Of a stretch of DNA of 64,000 bases, positions 24,800 through 33,741 are shown piece by piece. Position 1 is the stretch's first letter. Each line of letters begins with the position of its first letter. The translations under genes were made by a program, and so were the position numbers. The notes beneath the pieces were generated by a model that ran no database searches, had not been told where the DNA came from, and saw nothing but the letters and a program-made list of their open reading frames with translations. Location of the stretch: assembly GCF_011492945.1 (NCBI RefSeq), contig NZ_CP045119.1, positions 3,410,001 through 3,474,000 on the forward strand, given 5' to 3'. This DNA is from Rubrobacter tropicus (GTDB taxonomy: Bacteria; Actinomycetota; Rubrobacteria; Rubrobacterales; Rubrobacteraceae).

Positions 24800-26226
24800 C
24801 TGGTCCCCCTCAGGATCTCTATTACCCTCGCCAGCGAGTCTGGGCCGCCGACGTTGCCCGCGAAGATGACGTAGGGCAGGCCCGGAAAAGCGCTCTCCTC
24901 CGGCAGGATCCAGACCGAGACTATCCCTGGCAGCACCTGGCCCGCCACCTCGGCCCGCCGCACGCCGAGGCCCCTGGTGCCCACGTCGCTCGACGTGATG
25001 CCGCCCTTCGCCACCACGAACGCCAGCGGCAGATCCCTGTCGACCCTCTGCATGACCTCGACGAGCGCGTCCGAGACGGCCCGACCGACCTCGAACCCGG
25101 TCCGCCCCCCACCGCCGCCGACGACCTCCCGGCTCGTGTAGACGACGACCTCTGACGCGGCCAGTCCCGCGTTCACCTCCGCGGCCACCCGCCGAAGCTC
25201 ACCCTCGCGCTCCCCGCTCTCCAGCAGCCGCGGCACGGAGAGCTCGACGCCGAGCACGCCCTCGAGGCCCAGCGCCTCGGCCAACTGCCGCGTAGTCAAC
25301 TCTACGTGCGACCCGACGAGCACGAGGCCGTGCCCCCTGTGCGGGCGCCGCCGGTACAGTTCCTCCCGGCTCAACGGCCCCTTCTCCGTGATGCCGCCGC
25401 GCACCCTCACGAAAGACGGCCCCGTGCGGTAGACGAACCTCCTGCCCGTCTCCTCCGCGTCGAGCAGGCCCAGGACGAAGACCTCCAGGTCGGTCTGGGA
25501 CGCCGCGTTCACGACGACGGGCCGGCCGCCACCCGCGCCGCGCAGGATCCCGGAGACGCGCTCCGGCCCTCCTTCCCGGATCTCCGAAAGGCCGACGCTG
25601 ACCACTTCGGAAGCCGGGAACCGGCCGGCCGTCTTCTCCTCGACCCAGTCGCGCAGGTCCGAGGACGAGTAACCGAAGCTTGCGTCCCGGGCGAACTCCG
25701 TCTCCCCGGCGGGGACCAGGCGTTCTTCCTGCAGCACCCAGTGGGTGTCGTCGGCGGTCAGGCGCCCGGCCTCCAGGTAACAGGGGCAGAGGATCACGCC
25801 GTCCGCCTCCCCCCCGCTACCCTCCAGTATCGCGTCCGTCTCGGCCGGGAAGTGGCCCCGCAAGGTAGAGTCGCCCCGGCTGGTCACGACGAAGTCGCTC
25901 CCGGCTTGTTTCGCCGCGGCGGCGAGGTTCGAGGCGACCTCGCGGTTCAGCGCGGCGGCTTCTTCTTCCGGGAGGCTGCGGGAGTTGGTGAGCACGTAGA
26001 ACGTGGGCGAGGGCTGCTCCAGCGCCCAGCGAAGGTCGTCTACGGTCCACGTGGTGAGGACGGGGACGCCGTGGACCGTCTGGGTGCCGGTCGGGTCGTC
26101 GTCGAGGACGGCGATCTTGCGCCCGCCGGCGGCCACGCGGTCTCTTATCTTCTCCAGCGCATCCGGCACGGGCGACTCCGGCGGCAGCGAGGCCAGGTAC
26201 TCGCGCGCGTCAACTGGGCCCGTCAT
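24796..26226 (-). CDS. otnK: Four-carbon acid sugar kinase family protein (DUF1537)
   Basis: A 476-residue kinase of the OtnK/DenD group, phosphorylating four-carbon acid sugars or their 2-keto forms. N-terminal domain: KIAVLDDDPTGTQTVHGVPVLT and SRGDSTLRGHFPAE; C-terminal nucleotide domain: FVVAKGGITSSDVGTRGLGVRRA and PGLPYVIFAGNVGGPDSL. Its ATG overlaps the dehydratase stop by one base (TGATG), and its stop overlaps the dehydrogenase start. The exact substrate (threonate, erythronate or a related keto acid) cannot be fixed from sequence. Confidence 0.87.
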   Translation of the reverse strand: MTGPVDAREYLASLPPESPVPDALEKIRDRVAAGGRKIAVLDDDPTGTQTVHGVPVLTTWTVDDLRWALEQPSPTFYVLTNSRSLPEEEAAALNREVASNLAAAAKQAGSDFVVTSRGDSTLRGHFPAETDAILEGSGGEADGVILCPCYLEAGRLTADDTHWVLQEERLVPAGETEFARDASFGYSSSDLRDWVEEKTAGRFPASEVVSVGLSEIREGGPERVSGILRGAGGGRPVVVNAASQTDLEVFVLGLLDAEETGRRFVYRTGPSFVRVRGGITEKGPLSREELYRRRPHRGHGLVLVGSHVELTTRQLAEALGLEGVLGVELSVPRLLESGEREGELRRVAAEVNAGLAASEVVVYTSREVVGGGGGRTGFEVGRAVSDALVEVMQRVDRDLPLAFVVAKGGITSSDVGTRGLGVRRAEVAGQVLPGIVSVWILPEESAFPGLPYVIFAGNVGGPDSLARVIEILRGTR

Positions 26227-28010
26227 CAGTGGTTGTGGCGCGGTATCTTGGAGGCCGCGCCCCTGTATTTCAGGGCGATCTCCATGACCCCGCCGCCGTC
26301 GAGCTGGCCGACGTGGTTGCGGTACAACTCCTGCCAGGGCGTCTGGCTCGGGGGGATCGGCGGTACGCCGTCCTCCCGCCTGCGGCGTTCGATCTCCTCT
26401 TCGTCCACCAGCGCGTCGCAGCGACCCTTATTGAGGTCTATGCGGATCGTGTCCCCCGTCCGGAGCCAGGAGAGGCCGCCGCCCACCGCGCTCTCTGGAG
26501 CGGCGTGCAGGATCGAGGGGCTGTCCGAGGTGCCGGACTGCCGTCCGTCGCCCAAAGTCGGCAGGGTGTTTATGCCCATCTTGATGAGCCTGTCGGGGGG
26601 CTGCATGTTGACGACCTCGGCCGAACCGGGCCACCCGATGGGACCTGCGCCCCGAATGACGAGGATTGTCTTCTCGTCGATCTCCAGCTCCGGGTCGTTG
26701 ATGCGGTGGTGATAGTCGTCCGATCCGTCGAAGACGACCGCCCTACCCTCGAAGACGTTCTCGCGGCCGGGCTCGCTCAGGTAACGGGCCCGGAACTCGT
26801 CCGAGATCACGCTTGTCTTGATGATCGCGAAGTCGAAGAGGTTGCCCGAGAATACCCTGAAACCGGCGTGCTCCTGCAGGGGCTTGTCGTGGGCCGAGAT
26901 CATCTCCCTGTCCCTGCTCTCGCAACCCGCGACGTTCTCGGCCAGCGTACGCCCGGTAACGGTGAGCGCTCCGCCGTCGATGCGGCCGGCCTCCAGAAGC
27001 TCGTGAACGACGGCGGGCACGCCCCCGGCCCTGTGGAACCGCTCGCCGAGGTACTTTCCGGCCGGCTGCATGTTGACGAGCAGCGGCGCGTCGAAGCCGC
27101 GCTCCCAGTCCTCCGGCACCAGCTTCGTCCCGGCGTGGCGGGCCATCGCCGTGATGTGCGGCTGGGCGTTCGTCGAGCCGCCGATCGCGGTGACGGCGAC
27201 TATGGCGTTCAGAAAGGCCTGATGAGTCAGGATCTTGGACGGCCTGAGGTCCTCGTGAACCATCTCGACGGCGCGCCGCCCCGTCTCGTAGGCCATCTGG
27301 CCCCGCTCCCGGTAGGGCGCCGGTATCGCCGCGCACCCGGGCAACGACATCCCTAGCACCTCGGCCACGGCGTTCATCGTGGAGGCCGTGCCCATGGTGT
27401 TGCAGTGCCCGATAGAGGGCGCCGAGGCGAGCGCCGTCTCGTAGAACTCTTCCTCGTCTATCTCGCCCGCGGCCAGGCGGCGCCGGCTCTTCCAGATCGC
27501 CATCCCCGACCCGACCAACTCGCCCTCGAACCAGCCGTCGAGCATGGGCCCGCCGGAGAGCACGATGGACGGAATATCCACCGTGGAGGCGGCCATGAGC
27601 GCCGCCGGCGTCGTCTTGTCGCAGCCGGTCGTTAGCACCACGCCGTCTATGGGATGCCCGTACAGCGTCTCGACGAGCCCCAGATAGGACAAATTGCGGT
27701 CGAGCGCCGCGGTAGGCCTGCGGCAGTTCTCGAAGGTCGGATGGACCGGGAACTCCATCGGTATCCCGCCCGCGTCCCTGATGCCCTCCCTGACCCTTGC
27801 CGCGAGATCCAGGTGGTGCCTGTTGCACGGCACGATGTCGCTGCCGGTCTGGGAGATGCCTATGACGGGCCTGCCGGAACGCAACTCCTCGGGCGTGAGC
27901 CCGTAGTTCATGAACCGCTCCAGGTACAGGGCGGTCTGGTCGATCCTGGCAGGGTCATCGAACCACTCCCGTGACCGCAACCGCCGCCCCAACCGGCCAT
28001 TATCTGCCAT
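26226..28010 (-). CDS. IlvD/Edd-family sugar-acid dehydratase (L-arabinonate/D-xylonate type)
   Basis: About 594 residues. The three iron-sulfur cysteines sit in VPCNRHH, TGCDKTTPAA and GHCNTMGTA; the family region GPIGWPGSAEVVNM and GDGRQSGTSDSPSILHA are clear. The sugar-acid branch of this family dehydrates aldonates to 2-keto-3-deoxy acids. Two ATGs compete: 28010 (MADNGRL) has a G-rich ribosome site, 28022 does not. It heads a tight operon with otnK and ltnD genes. Branched-chain dihydroxyacid dehydratase is less likely given the neighbours. Confidence 0.88.
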   Translation of the reverse strand: MADNGRLGRRLRSREWFDDPARIDQTALYLERFMNYGLTPEELRSGRPVIGISQTGSDIVPCNRHHLDLAARVREGIRDAGGIPMEFPVHPTFENCRRPTAALDRNLSYLGLVETLYGHPIDGVVLTTGCDKTTPAALMAASTVDIPSIVLSGGPMLDGWFEGELVGSGMAIWKSRRRLAAGEIDEEEFYETALASAPSIGHCNTMGTASTMNAVAEVLGMSLPGCAAIPAPYRERGQMAYETGRRAVEMVHEDLRPSKILTHQAFLNAIVAVTAIGGSTNAQPHITAMARHAGTKLVPEDWERGFDAPLLVNMQPAGKYLGERFHRAGGVPAVVHELLEAGRIDGGALTVTGRTLAENVAGCESRDREMISAHDKPLQEHAGFRVFSGNLFDFAIIKTSVISDEFRARYLSEPGRENVFEGRAVVFDGSDDYHHRINDPELEIDEKTILVIRGAGPIGWPGSAEVVNMQPPDRLIKMGINTLPTLGDGRQSGTSDSPSILHAAPESAVGGGLSWLRTGDTIRIDLNKGRCDALVDEEEIERRRREDGVPPIPPSQTPWQELYRNHVGQLDGGGVMEIALKYRGAASKIPRHNH

Positions 28011-28048
28011 CACACCCCCCATCCGAGACCGCGCAGGCTTTCATATTT

Positions 28049-28068
28049 GACCGGACAATCGTCCGGTC
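28049..28068. promoter_or_regulatory. Perfect inverted repeat upstream of the sugar-acid operon
   Basis: GACCGGAC-AATC-GTCCGGTC: eight-base perfect arms around four bases, 38 bases before the dehydratase start and 47 bases after the upstream SDR stop. No T-run follows on either strand, so an operator is more likely than a terminator. The FadR-type regulator in the window is one possible binder; this is only inferred. Confidence 0.5.
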
Positions 28069-28115
28069 TGGCTTGATCCTTCGTGCAGGATCTCTGGTTC
28101 CCTTTATCTCCATAG

Positions 28116-28871
28116 TCATTCCTCGCTCCGCACGGGCGGCGTCGCGGTCGAGCTCTTCCCGAGCGCTTGAAGCTGCGTCGGGACCATCGTCAACTCCGGC
28201 ACGTAGGCCCGCTCCGGCAACGTCGCCAGGAAGAGACAGGCCTGCGCCACGTCGTCCGGCTTGAGGCTGGCGTCCCTGACCTCCCTCGGCGGCGGTTCCG
28301 GACGATTATCCAGTATTGGGGTGTCTACTATGCCGGGCAGGACGGCGGTGAACCGGACGCCGTTCTGGTGTTCCTCGAAGCCTGCGGCGTGGGCTAGTTG
28401 GGTCATGCCGGCCTTGGAGGCCTGGTAGGCCGGGCCGGAGGCATCGGGCCAGGAGCCGGAGACGCTGCTTATGAGGACGACGAGGCCGTGGGAGGCGCGC
28501 AGGTAGGGCAGGGCGGCGCGGACGGCGTAGAAGGCGCCGGAGAGGTTTACGGAGATCATGGCGTCCCAGCTCTCTCCACTGAGCTGTTCCAGGCGCCGCT
28601 CCGGGAAGTTCATCCCCGCAGCGACCACGAGCACGTCTATGCCGTCCTTCTCGCCGATCCCTTCCAGCGTCCGGCGGACGGACTTCTCGTCGGAGATGTC
28701 CAGTTCGTGGGCGGTTACGGGGCGGCCTTCGGCGCCCTCCTGTATAGCGGACTTTCGGCGGGCGGCCGCGTGGACCGTGGCGCCGGAGTCGGCGAGAAGG
28801 TTTGTGGTGGCCAGACCGATGCCGCTGCTGGCCCCGATGACGACCGCCGTCTTGCCCGTGAGCGCGGGCAT
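28116..28871 (-). CDS. SDR-family oxidoreductase
   Basis: A 251-residue short-chain dehydrogenase: VVIGASSGIGLATTNLL at the N terminus, VVAAGMN in place of the usual NNAG, catalytic serine in VLISSVSGSWPDA and YQASKAG. The start follows the alcohol dehydrogenase stop directly (TAG then ATG), so both are read from one message. Likely oxidises a hydroxy intermediate in the same pathway; substrate unknown. Confidence 0.86.
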   Translation of the reverse strand: MPALTGKTAVVIGASSGIGLATTNLLADSGATVHAAARRKSAIQEGAEGRPVTAHELDISDEKSVRRTLEGIGEKDGIDVLVVAAGMNFPERRLEQLSGESWDAMISVNLSGAFYAVRAALPYLRASHGLVVLISSVSGSWPDASGPAYQASKAGMTQLAHAAGFEEHQNGVRFTAVLPGIVDTPILDNRPEPPPREVRDASLKPDDVAQACLFLATLPERAYVPELTMVPTQLQALGKSSTATPPVRSEE

Positions 28872-29900
28872 CTAGGCCCCCGATCCCGCAAGAAAGACCT
28901 TTATCTGCGCGGACGGACCCTTGACGAGGTCCGCGAAGGCGCCCGGCCCTTCTTCCAGCGGCAGTACGGGCGGCAACTCCCCGATACCCGCCCTGCCCTC
29001 CACCAGCCACTCCAGCGCCTGCTCGAAATCTTCGGCGGTATAGGCGTAGGAGCCCTGAAGGTCGATCTGGCCGCGCACGACGCCGTGAAAACCGAGCGTC
29101 GTGTCGTCGTCGTGCAGCCCGATAAACACCGCCCGTCCGCCCGGCCGTAGAAGTTCGAGCGCCATCCGGCGCGTTACCTCGGCCCCGACGGCGTCTACGA
29201 CCAGGTCGACGCCGAGCCCTTCGGTTGGACCGTCCAGCGCATCCCGGGCCTCTTCGCCGGAGGCATGAACCGCTTTCGCCCCGAGAAATAGCGCCTGCTC
29301 GCGTCGGGCCTCGTGGGGTTCGACGGCGTGGACTTCGGGCGTGCCGTCGAGGACGGCGGCTTGAAGGCACATGAGGCCGATGGTGCCGGCCCCGATCACG
29401 ACCGCGCGCTCGACCGGGTGGCCGCCCGCGGTCCCGAGCCGGGCCGCGTGGACCCCGTTCGCCAGCGGCTCGGCCAGAGCCCCCGTGCGGGCCTCGACGC
29501 CCTCCGGTAGCGGGTAGACGTTGGCGGCCGGCGCCAGCGTGTACTCGGCGAAGCCGCCGGGCGAGTGGATGCCGACGAGCGTGCGGTTCGGGCAGAGGTT
29601 CGTCAGCCCGGCCCGGCAGAGTTTGCAGGTCCCGTCCGAGGAGAGCGGGTTCACCGCCACCGTCCGGCCGAGCAGGCCTTCGTCGACCCCCTCCCCGACC
29701 TCCGTGACGGCGCCGGCGAACTCGTGGCCCATCACGAGGGGCGGGGTGCGGTTGCCCATGCGGCCGAGGTAGCCTTCGATCTCCGAGCCGCAGATGCCCG
29801 TGGCCGTTGGCCGGACGACCACCATCCCGGGCGCCACCTCCGGCGCCGCCACCTCCTCCACGGACATCTCCTCCGGCCCGTGCCACACGATACCCTTCAT
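28872..29900 (-). CDS. Zinc-type alcohol/polyol dehydrogenase (MDR family)
   Basis: A 342-residue medium-chain dehydrogenase: catalytic-zinc region TGICGSEIEGYLG and GHEFAG, Rossmann motif AVVIGAGTIGLMCLQAA, and PPLVMGHEF. The structural-zinc lobe reads SSDGTCKLCRAGLTNLC, with three cysteines and an aspartate where the first cysteine normally stands. ATG at 29900 is spaced well from GGAGAGG; a GTG six bases earlier is too close. Expected to oxidise a sugar alcohol, sugar or sugar acid with NAD(P). Confidence 0.88.
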   Translation of the reverse strand: MKGIVWHGPEEMSVEEVAAPEVAPGMVVVRPTATGICGSEIEGYLGRMGNRTPPLVMGHEFAGAVTEVGEGVDEGLLGRTVAVNPLSSDGTCKLCRAGLTNLCPNRTLVGIHSPGGFAEYTLAPAANVYPLPEGVEARTGALAEPLANGVHAARLGTAGGHPVERAVVIGAGTIGLMCLQAAVLDGTPEVHAVEPHEARREQALFLGAKAVHASGEEARDALDGPTEGLGVDLVVDAVGAEVTRRMALELLRPGGRAVFIGLHDDDTTLGFHGVVRGQIDLQGSYAYTAEDFEQALEWLVEGRAGIGELPPVLPLEEGPGAFADLVKGPSAQIKVFLAGSGA

Positions 29901-29965
29901 GGTCACACCTCTCCGTTGCGAACTTCCCTGACGATCATTCTACGCCTGTCTCGAACGCGCGGGGA

Positions 29966-30667
29966 TCAGCGCGGCACCAGCGCGACCGCCCGCACCGGGG
30001 AGCCCGACCCGTCCTTGATCTTCAACGGAAAAGCCATAAAGAACGCGAACGGCGGCAACCTGACGAGGTTCTTCAGGTTCTCGACCACGTAGACCTCGTT
30101 GCCGAGCAGCGCGTGGTGCGCCAGGTTCTCCGGCGAGCCGGCCGCATCCACCGCCATCGTGTCGCACCCGACGAGGGCGACGCCTTTTCCGACCAGGTAC
30201 TCCGCGGCTTCGCCCGAGAGGCCGGGCCAATCCTCCAGGAAGCGTCTTCCCTCCCTTCCCGTAGCCCAGCGTTCGTCCCAGCCGTAGCGGATCAGGACGC
30301 GGTCTCCCCGCTCGATAGTCCCGTGTTCCCGCTCCCACGCTTCTACGTGATCCACGCCGAGGAGATCCCCCGCCCCGAAGCCCGTGGCTTCTATGGTCGC
30401 GGCGCGGCCCGCGAGACGCTCTAGCGGGATCTCGTCCGTGCCGTAGTGGGCCCGTCCCTGAGGTATGAAGTGCAGGGGGGCATCCATGTGGGTGCCCGTG
30501 TGCTCGCTGATGGTCAGGCCGTGGTGCGTCGCCACGTCGCCGAGTTCCTGCGATTCGTAGAGGGTCCTGCCGAAGCGGGTGTGGGTGGGCCAGGCCGGGA
30601 TGCCCTCCTCCAGGGTGTGGGAGAGGTCTATCCACTCGTGGCCTTCGAACGGGGAAGAAGGGGTCAC
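29966..30667 (-). CDS. Cyclase / kynurenine-formamidase-like hydrolase
   Basis: A 233-residue member of the bacterial cyclase family. Motifs: WIDLSHTLEEGIPAWPTH at the N terminus and the metal-binding EHTGTHMDAPLHF near residue 56. These zinc or manganese enzymes hydrolyse amides, lactones or related bonds. GTG start at 30667 with CAGGAGG spaced seven bases. Its place before an alcohol dehydrogenase and an SDR could fit lactone hydrolysis in a sugar oxidation route; that is inference. Confidence 0.83.
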   Translation of the reverse strand: MTPSSPFEGHEWIDLSHTLEEGIPAWPTHTRFGRTLYESQELGDVATHHGLTISEHTGTHMDAPLHFIPQGRAHYGTDEIPLERLAGRAATIEATGFGAGDLLGVDHVEAWEREHGTIERGDRVLIRYGWDERWATGREGRRFLEDWPGLSGEAAEYLVGKGVALVGCDTMAVDAAGSPENLAHHALLGNEVYVVENLKNLVRLPPFAFFMAFPLKIKDGSGSPVRAVALVPR

Positions 30668-30690
30668 GCCAATCCTCCTGAACCAGAGGA

Positions 30691-31020
30691 TTACTTCGCC
30701 CGGTAGCGGTCAGGGTCCTGAAAGACGTCTATGACCGAGGAGCCGGCCTCCAGGCGGGCCGAGTGCTCGGCGCCCGCGGGTATGTCGTAGGTCTCGCCTG
30801 GCGCGTAGGTGCTCTCTTCGCCGTCGATGGTGAGGTGGAGGGTTCCGGCGACGACCACGCCCCACTGGGCGCCGTGGGAGTGCGGGGGCACCTCGAACTC
30901 CTCCTCGGCGTGGAAGAAGACCGTCTGGCCGTGGGGGCCGGCTATCATGCGTCCTTCTAGGCCCGTAAAGGGCGTGTCGACCTGGGGCAACGCCCGGATC
31001 CAATCCGCGTAATGGTTCAT
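30691..31020 (-). CDS. Single-domain cupin protein
   Basis: A 109-residue cupin. Metal motif 1 is PHSHGAQWGVVVAGTLHLTIDG (His-x-His, about residues 47-49) and motif 2 is YDIPAGAEHSARL. It may be a small isomerase, epimerase or sensor; the function is not recognised. ATG at 31020 follows GAGAGGAG. It leads a leftward operon (cupin, cyclase, alcohol dehydrogenase, SDR) and shares a divergent promoter region with the SDR at 31,119. Confidence 0.83.
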   Translation of the reverse strand: MNHYADWIRALPQVDTPFTGLEGRMIAGPHGQTVFFHAEEEFEVPPHSHGAQWGVVVAGTLHLTIDGEESTYAPGETYDIPAGAEHSARLEAGSSVIDVFQDPDRYRAK

Positions 31021-31050
31021 CCGCGCTCCTCTCCCGAAAGGTAACGTCGT

Positions 31051-31102
31051 TTGCGCCGCCGGCGCGGGCCTCATTATACTGGCCGCTCTGAACATCTAGG
31101 AA
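31051..31102. promoter_or_regulatory. Back-to-back divergent promoters with overlapping -10 elements
   Basis: Plus strand: TTGCGC (31051-31056), 18 bases, TATACT (31075-31080), 39 bases before the SDR start. Minus strand: TATAAT (31078-31073), 18 bases from TTCCTA (31102-31097), 52 bases before the cupin start. The two -10 hexamers overlap by four bases. Confidence 0.6.
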
Positions 31103-31118
31103 CGCGACCGGGGGTGCC

Positions 31119-31874
31119 ATGCAACGTCTCGAAGGCAAGAGGTCGATAGTCACGGGTGCTGCCAACGGCATCGGCCGCGCCATCGCCCTGCGCCTCGCGT
31201 CTGAGGGCGCCCGCGTCCTGATCGCCGACCTCGACGAAGACGCCGCGGGCAAGGTCGCCGCGCAGGCGAGAGGCGAAGCCCTCGTCCAGAAGACCGACGT
31301 GACGGCAGCCTCGGACGTGGAGGCGCTCGTGGGGCGGGCCGTCTCCGAGTGGGGCGGCCTCGACGTGATGGTCAACAACGCGGGCGTCGGCGTTGCAGGG
31401 ACGGCGCTTACGACCACGGAAGAAGAGTACGGGTTCGTAATGGACGTCTGCGTGCGGGGGACCTTTCTCGGGATGAAGTACGCGATCCCGGCGTTGAGGG
31501 ACTCGGGCGGGGGGTCTGTCATCAACATGTCCTCGGTCGCGGCGCTCGTCGGGATACCCGACAGGGCCGTCTACTCGGCGGCCAAGGGGGCGATCCTCGC
31601 CATGACCCGGGCTTCCGCCATCGACCACGTGGGCGAAGGCGTCAGGGTCAACTGCATTGCGCCGGGGACGGTCGACACGCCCTGGGTCGCGCGCATAACG
31701 AGCGGCTACGACGACCCCGAGGAGGCCAGGGCGAACATGCAGGCCCGACAGCCCCACGGCCGGTTCGTTACCCCGGAGGAGATCGCCGCGATGGCGGCCT
31801 ACCTGGCCGCGGACGAGTCGGCCTCCGTCGTTGGGGCGTGCATGATCGTGGACGGCGGCGTCACCGCCAGGTGA
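31119..31874 (+). CDS. SDR-family oxidoreductase, possible sugar dehydrogenase
   Basis: A 251-residue classical SDR: VTGAANGIGRAIALRL, aspartate in LIADLDEDAA (favouring NAD), NNAG in VMVNNAGVG, SSVAALVGIPDRAVYSAAKGA with the Ser-Tyr-Lys set and MIVDGGVTAR at the end. Relatives include L-fucose and other aldose dehydrogenases, which would suit the region, but the substrate is not shown. It is co-oriented with, and overlaps by four bases, the methyltransferase gene. Confidence 0.87.
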   Translation: MQRLEGKRSIVTGAANGIGRAIALRLASEGARVLIADLDEDAAGKVAAQARGEALVQKTDVTAASDVEALVGRAVSEWGGLDVMVNNAGVGVAGTALTTTEEEYGFVMDVCVRGTFLGMKYAIPALRDSGGGSVINMSSVAALVGIPDRAVYSAAKGAILAMTRASAIDHVGEGVRVNCIAPGTVDTPWVARITSGYDDPEEARANMQARQPHGRFVTPEEIAAMAAYLAADESASVVGACMIVDGGVTAR

Positions 31875-32509
31875 CAGGCGAACACAAAAAGCTTGTCGAG
31901 TCCGGCTACGACCGCGTGGCCGAACGATACCTCGCCACCAAAGACGCGGACGACCCGCTCGCCATCCCGGCCCTCGAAGAGATGGCCCGTGGGCTCCCAT
32001 CTGGTGCTACCGTGCTCGACCTCGGCTGCGGGGCCGGCGTTCCGGCTACACGCTGGCTCGCCGAAAGGGGATTCGCTGTCACGGGCGTGGACATCTCCGG
32101 GAAGCAGCTGGATCTCGCCCGGAAGCTGGTCCCCGATGCGACCTTCCTCAAGTCCGACATGACGGAGCTTGCCTTCGACCAGAACGCCTTCGACGCGGTA
32201 GTCGCCTTCCACTCCATCATCCACGTGCCGCGGGAAGAACACCAGGCGTTGCTCGGAAAGATCCAAGACTGGCTCAGGCCCGGCGGCCTCTTCCTGGCTA
32301 CCCTCGCAATGGCCGACTACGAAGGCGAGGACGCCGACTGGGAGGGCTGGGGCGCGGCCATGCGCTGGAGCCACCACGACGCAGGGACCAACAAGAAGAT
32401 GCTGCGCGAAGCCGGGTTCCATGTCCTTTGCGCCGAGCCGCGCACCGGCGGGGGCACCGGTGGCGCGGAGGAGACCTGGCTTTGGGTCCTCGCCAGCAAG
32501 GGTTCCTGA
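31871..32509 (+). CDS. Class I SAM-dependent methyltransferase
   Basis: A 212-residue methyltransferase. The SAM-binding motif is VLDLGCGAGVPATRWL near residue 48, with VTGVDISGKQLDLA, FDAVVAFHSIIHVPREE and LRPGGLFLATLAM following in normal order. The start is GTG at 31871, overlapping the SDR stop (GTGA), with no good ribosome site, so coupling is likely. Methyl acceptor unknown. Confidence 0.87.
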   Translation: MTGEHKKLVESGYDRVAERYLATKDADDPLAIPALEEMARGLPSGATVLDLGCGAGVPATRWLAERGFAVTGVDISGKQLDLARKLVPDATFLKSDMTELAFDQNAFDAVVAFHSIIHVPREEHQALLGKIQDWLRPGGLFLATLAMADYEGEDADWEGWGAAMRWSHHDAGTNKKMLREAGFHVLCAEPRTGGGTGGAEETWLWVLASKGS

Positions 32510-33006
32510 TGGAGATCCGGGACGCCACGGCGGGGGACCTGCCGGCCATCGTCGAGATCTACAACTCCACGATACCCTCCCGCATCGTCTCGGCCGACAC
32601 CGAGCCGATCTCCGTCGAAGACCGCGTGGCGTGGTTCCGCGCGCACGACCCGTCCCGGCGTCCGCTCTGGGTGATGGAGGATGAGGGTGAGATCGTCGGC
32701 TGGTTGAGCCTGGGCGACTTCTACGACGGCCGTCCCGCCTACCACGCAACAGCCGAAGTCGGCATCTACGTGGCCCAGAAACGCCGGGGCGAGGGGCTGG
32801 GCCGGCGGTTGGTCGAGGAAGCCCTGAGCCGGGCCCCCGGCCTCGGCATAAAGACCCTGACGGCCGGCATCTTCGCCCACAACGAGGCCAGCGTCGCGCT
32901 CTTCGAGGGCTTCGGCTTCGAGGCGTGGGCCCGCTTCCCGCGCGTCGCCGATCTCGACGGGATCGAGAGGGACCTCCTCGTGCTCGGCCTCAGGGTAGAT
33001 GATTGA
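32509..33006 (+). CDS. GNAT N-acetyltransferase, phosphinothricin/methionine-sulfone type
   Basis: A 165-residue acetyltransferase. The N terminus (IRDATAGDLPAIVEIYNSTIPS) and DPSRRPLWVME match the phosphinothricin acetyltransferase branch; the acetyl-CoA loop is KRRGEGLGRRLVEEAL near residue 92 and GIFAHNEASVALFEGFGFE follows. It probably acetylates amino-acid analogues. The ATG overlaps the methyltransferase stop (TGATG). A true herbicide-resistance role is not implied. Confidence 0.85.
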   Translation: MEIRDATAGDLPAIVEIYNSTIPSRIVSADTEPISVEDRVAWFRAHDPSRRPLWVMEDEGEIVGWLSLGDFYDGRPAYHATAEVGIYVAQKRRGEGLGRRLVEEALSRAPGLGIKTLTAGIFAHNEASVALFEGFGFEAWARFPRVADLDGIERDLLVLGLRVDD

Positions 33007-33027
33007 TCCGGACGAAAGGAGCCGCGC

Positions 33028-33741
33028 GTGAACGGTAAGACGGCAGCAATACTCGGGGTGGGGCCGGGTCTCGGGTCGGCCGTAGCCCGCCGCTTCGCCG
33101 GAGAAGGCTTCTCCGTCGCGCTCATGGCCCGCCGTGAAGAGAGCGTGTCGGGCATCCGGCAGGAGATAGAAGAAGGCGGAGGAAAGGCCCGCCCCATCCC
33201 CACGGACGCCACGGACCCGGCCTCCGTCGCCGCGGCATTCGGCGAAGTACGCAACAGCCTCGGCGATCCCGAGGTCTTCGTCTACAACGCCGGCGCCTTC
33301 CAGATGGGCGGCATCCTGGACGTCTCGCCAGAGAAGTTCGACGAGTGCTTCAAGGCAAACTGCGCCGGCGCCTTCTACGCGGCCCAACAAGTCTTGCCCG
33401 CCATGGTCGAAGCCGGCCGCGGCACGGTCCTGCTCACCGGCGCGACCGCCGCGCTGCGAGGATCGGCGCGGTTCTCCGCCCTCGCGGTCGGCAAGTTCGG
33501 TTTGAGGGCCCTGGCGCAGAGCATGGCCCGCGAGTTCGGGCCGCAGGGCGTTCACGTGGCGCACGTCGTCATAGACGGCCAGATCGACACGCCGAGGGTC
33601 CGCGAGATGTCCCCGGGCCGAGAGGACCACACCATGCTCTCCCCCGACGCCATCGCCGAGACCTACTGGCTTCTCCACGAGCAGGACCCGACGGCCTGGA
33701 CGCTCGAGATGGACCTGCGTCCCGCGGTGGAGGGCTTCTAG
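33028..33741 (+). CDS. Atypical SDR lacking the catalytic tyrosine
   Basis: A 237-residue SDR-fold protein: ILGVGPGLGSAVARRF replaces the usual TGxxxGIG and NAG occurs in VYNAGAFQMG. At the active site RFSALAVGKFGLRALAQSM keeps the lysine but has leucine four residues before it, where tyrosine is expected. GTG start behind AAAGGAG. Its TAG stop overlaps the GatD stop on the other strand at CTAG. Activity as a dehydrogenase is doubtful. Confidence 0.8.
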   Translation: MNGKTAAILGVGPGLGSAVARRFAGEGFSVALMARREESVSGIRQEIEEGGGKARPIPTDATDPASVAAAFGEVRNSLGDPEVFVYNAGAFQMGGILDVSPEKFDECFKANCAGAFYAAQQVLPAMVEAGRGTVLLTGATAALRGSARFSALAVGKFGLRALAQSMAREFGPQGVHVAHVVIDGQIDTPRVREMSPGREDHTMLSPDAIAETYWLLHEQDPTAWTLEMDLRPAVEGF

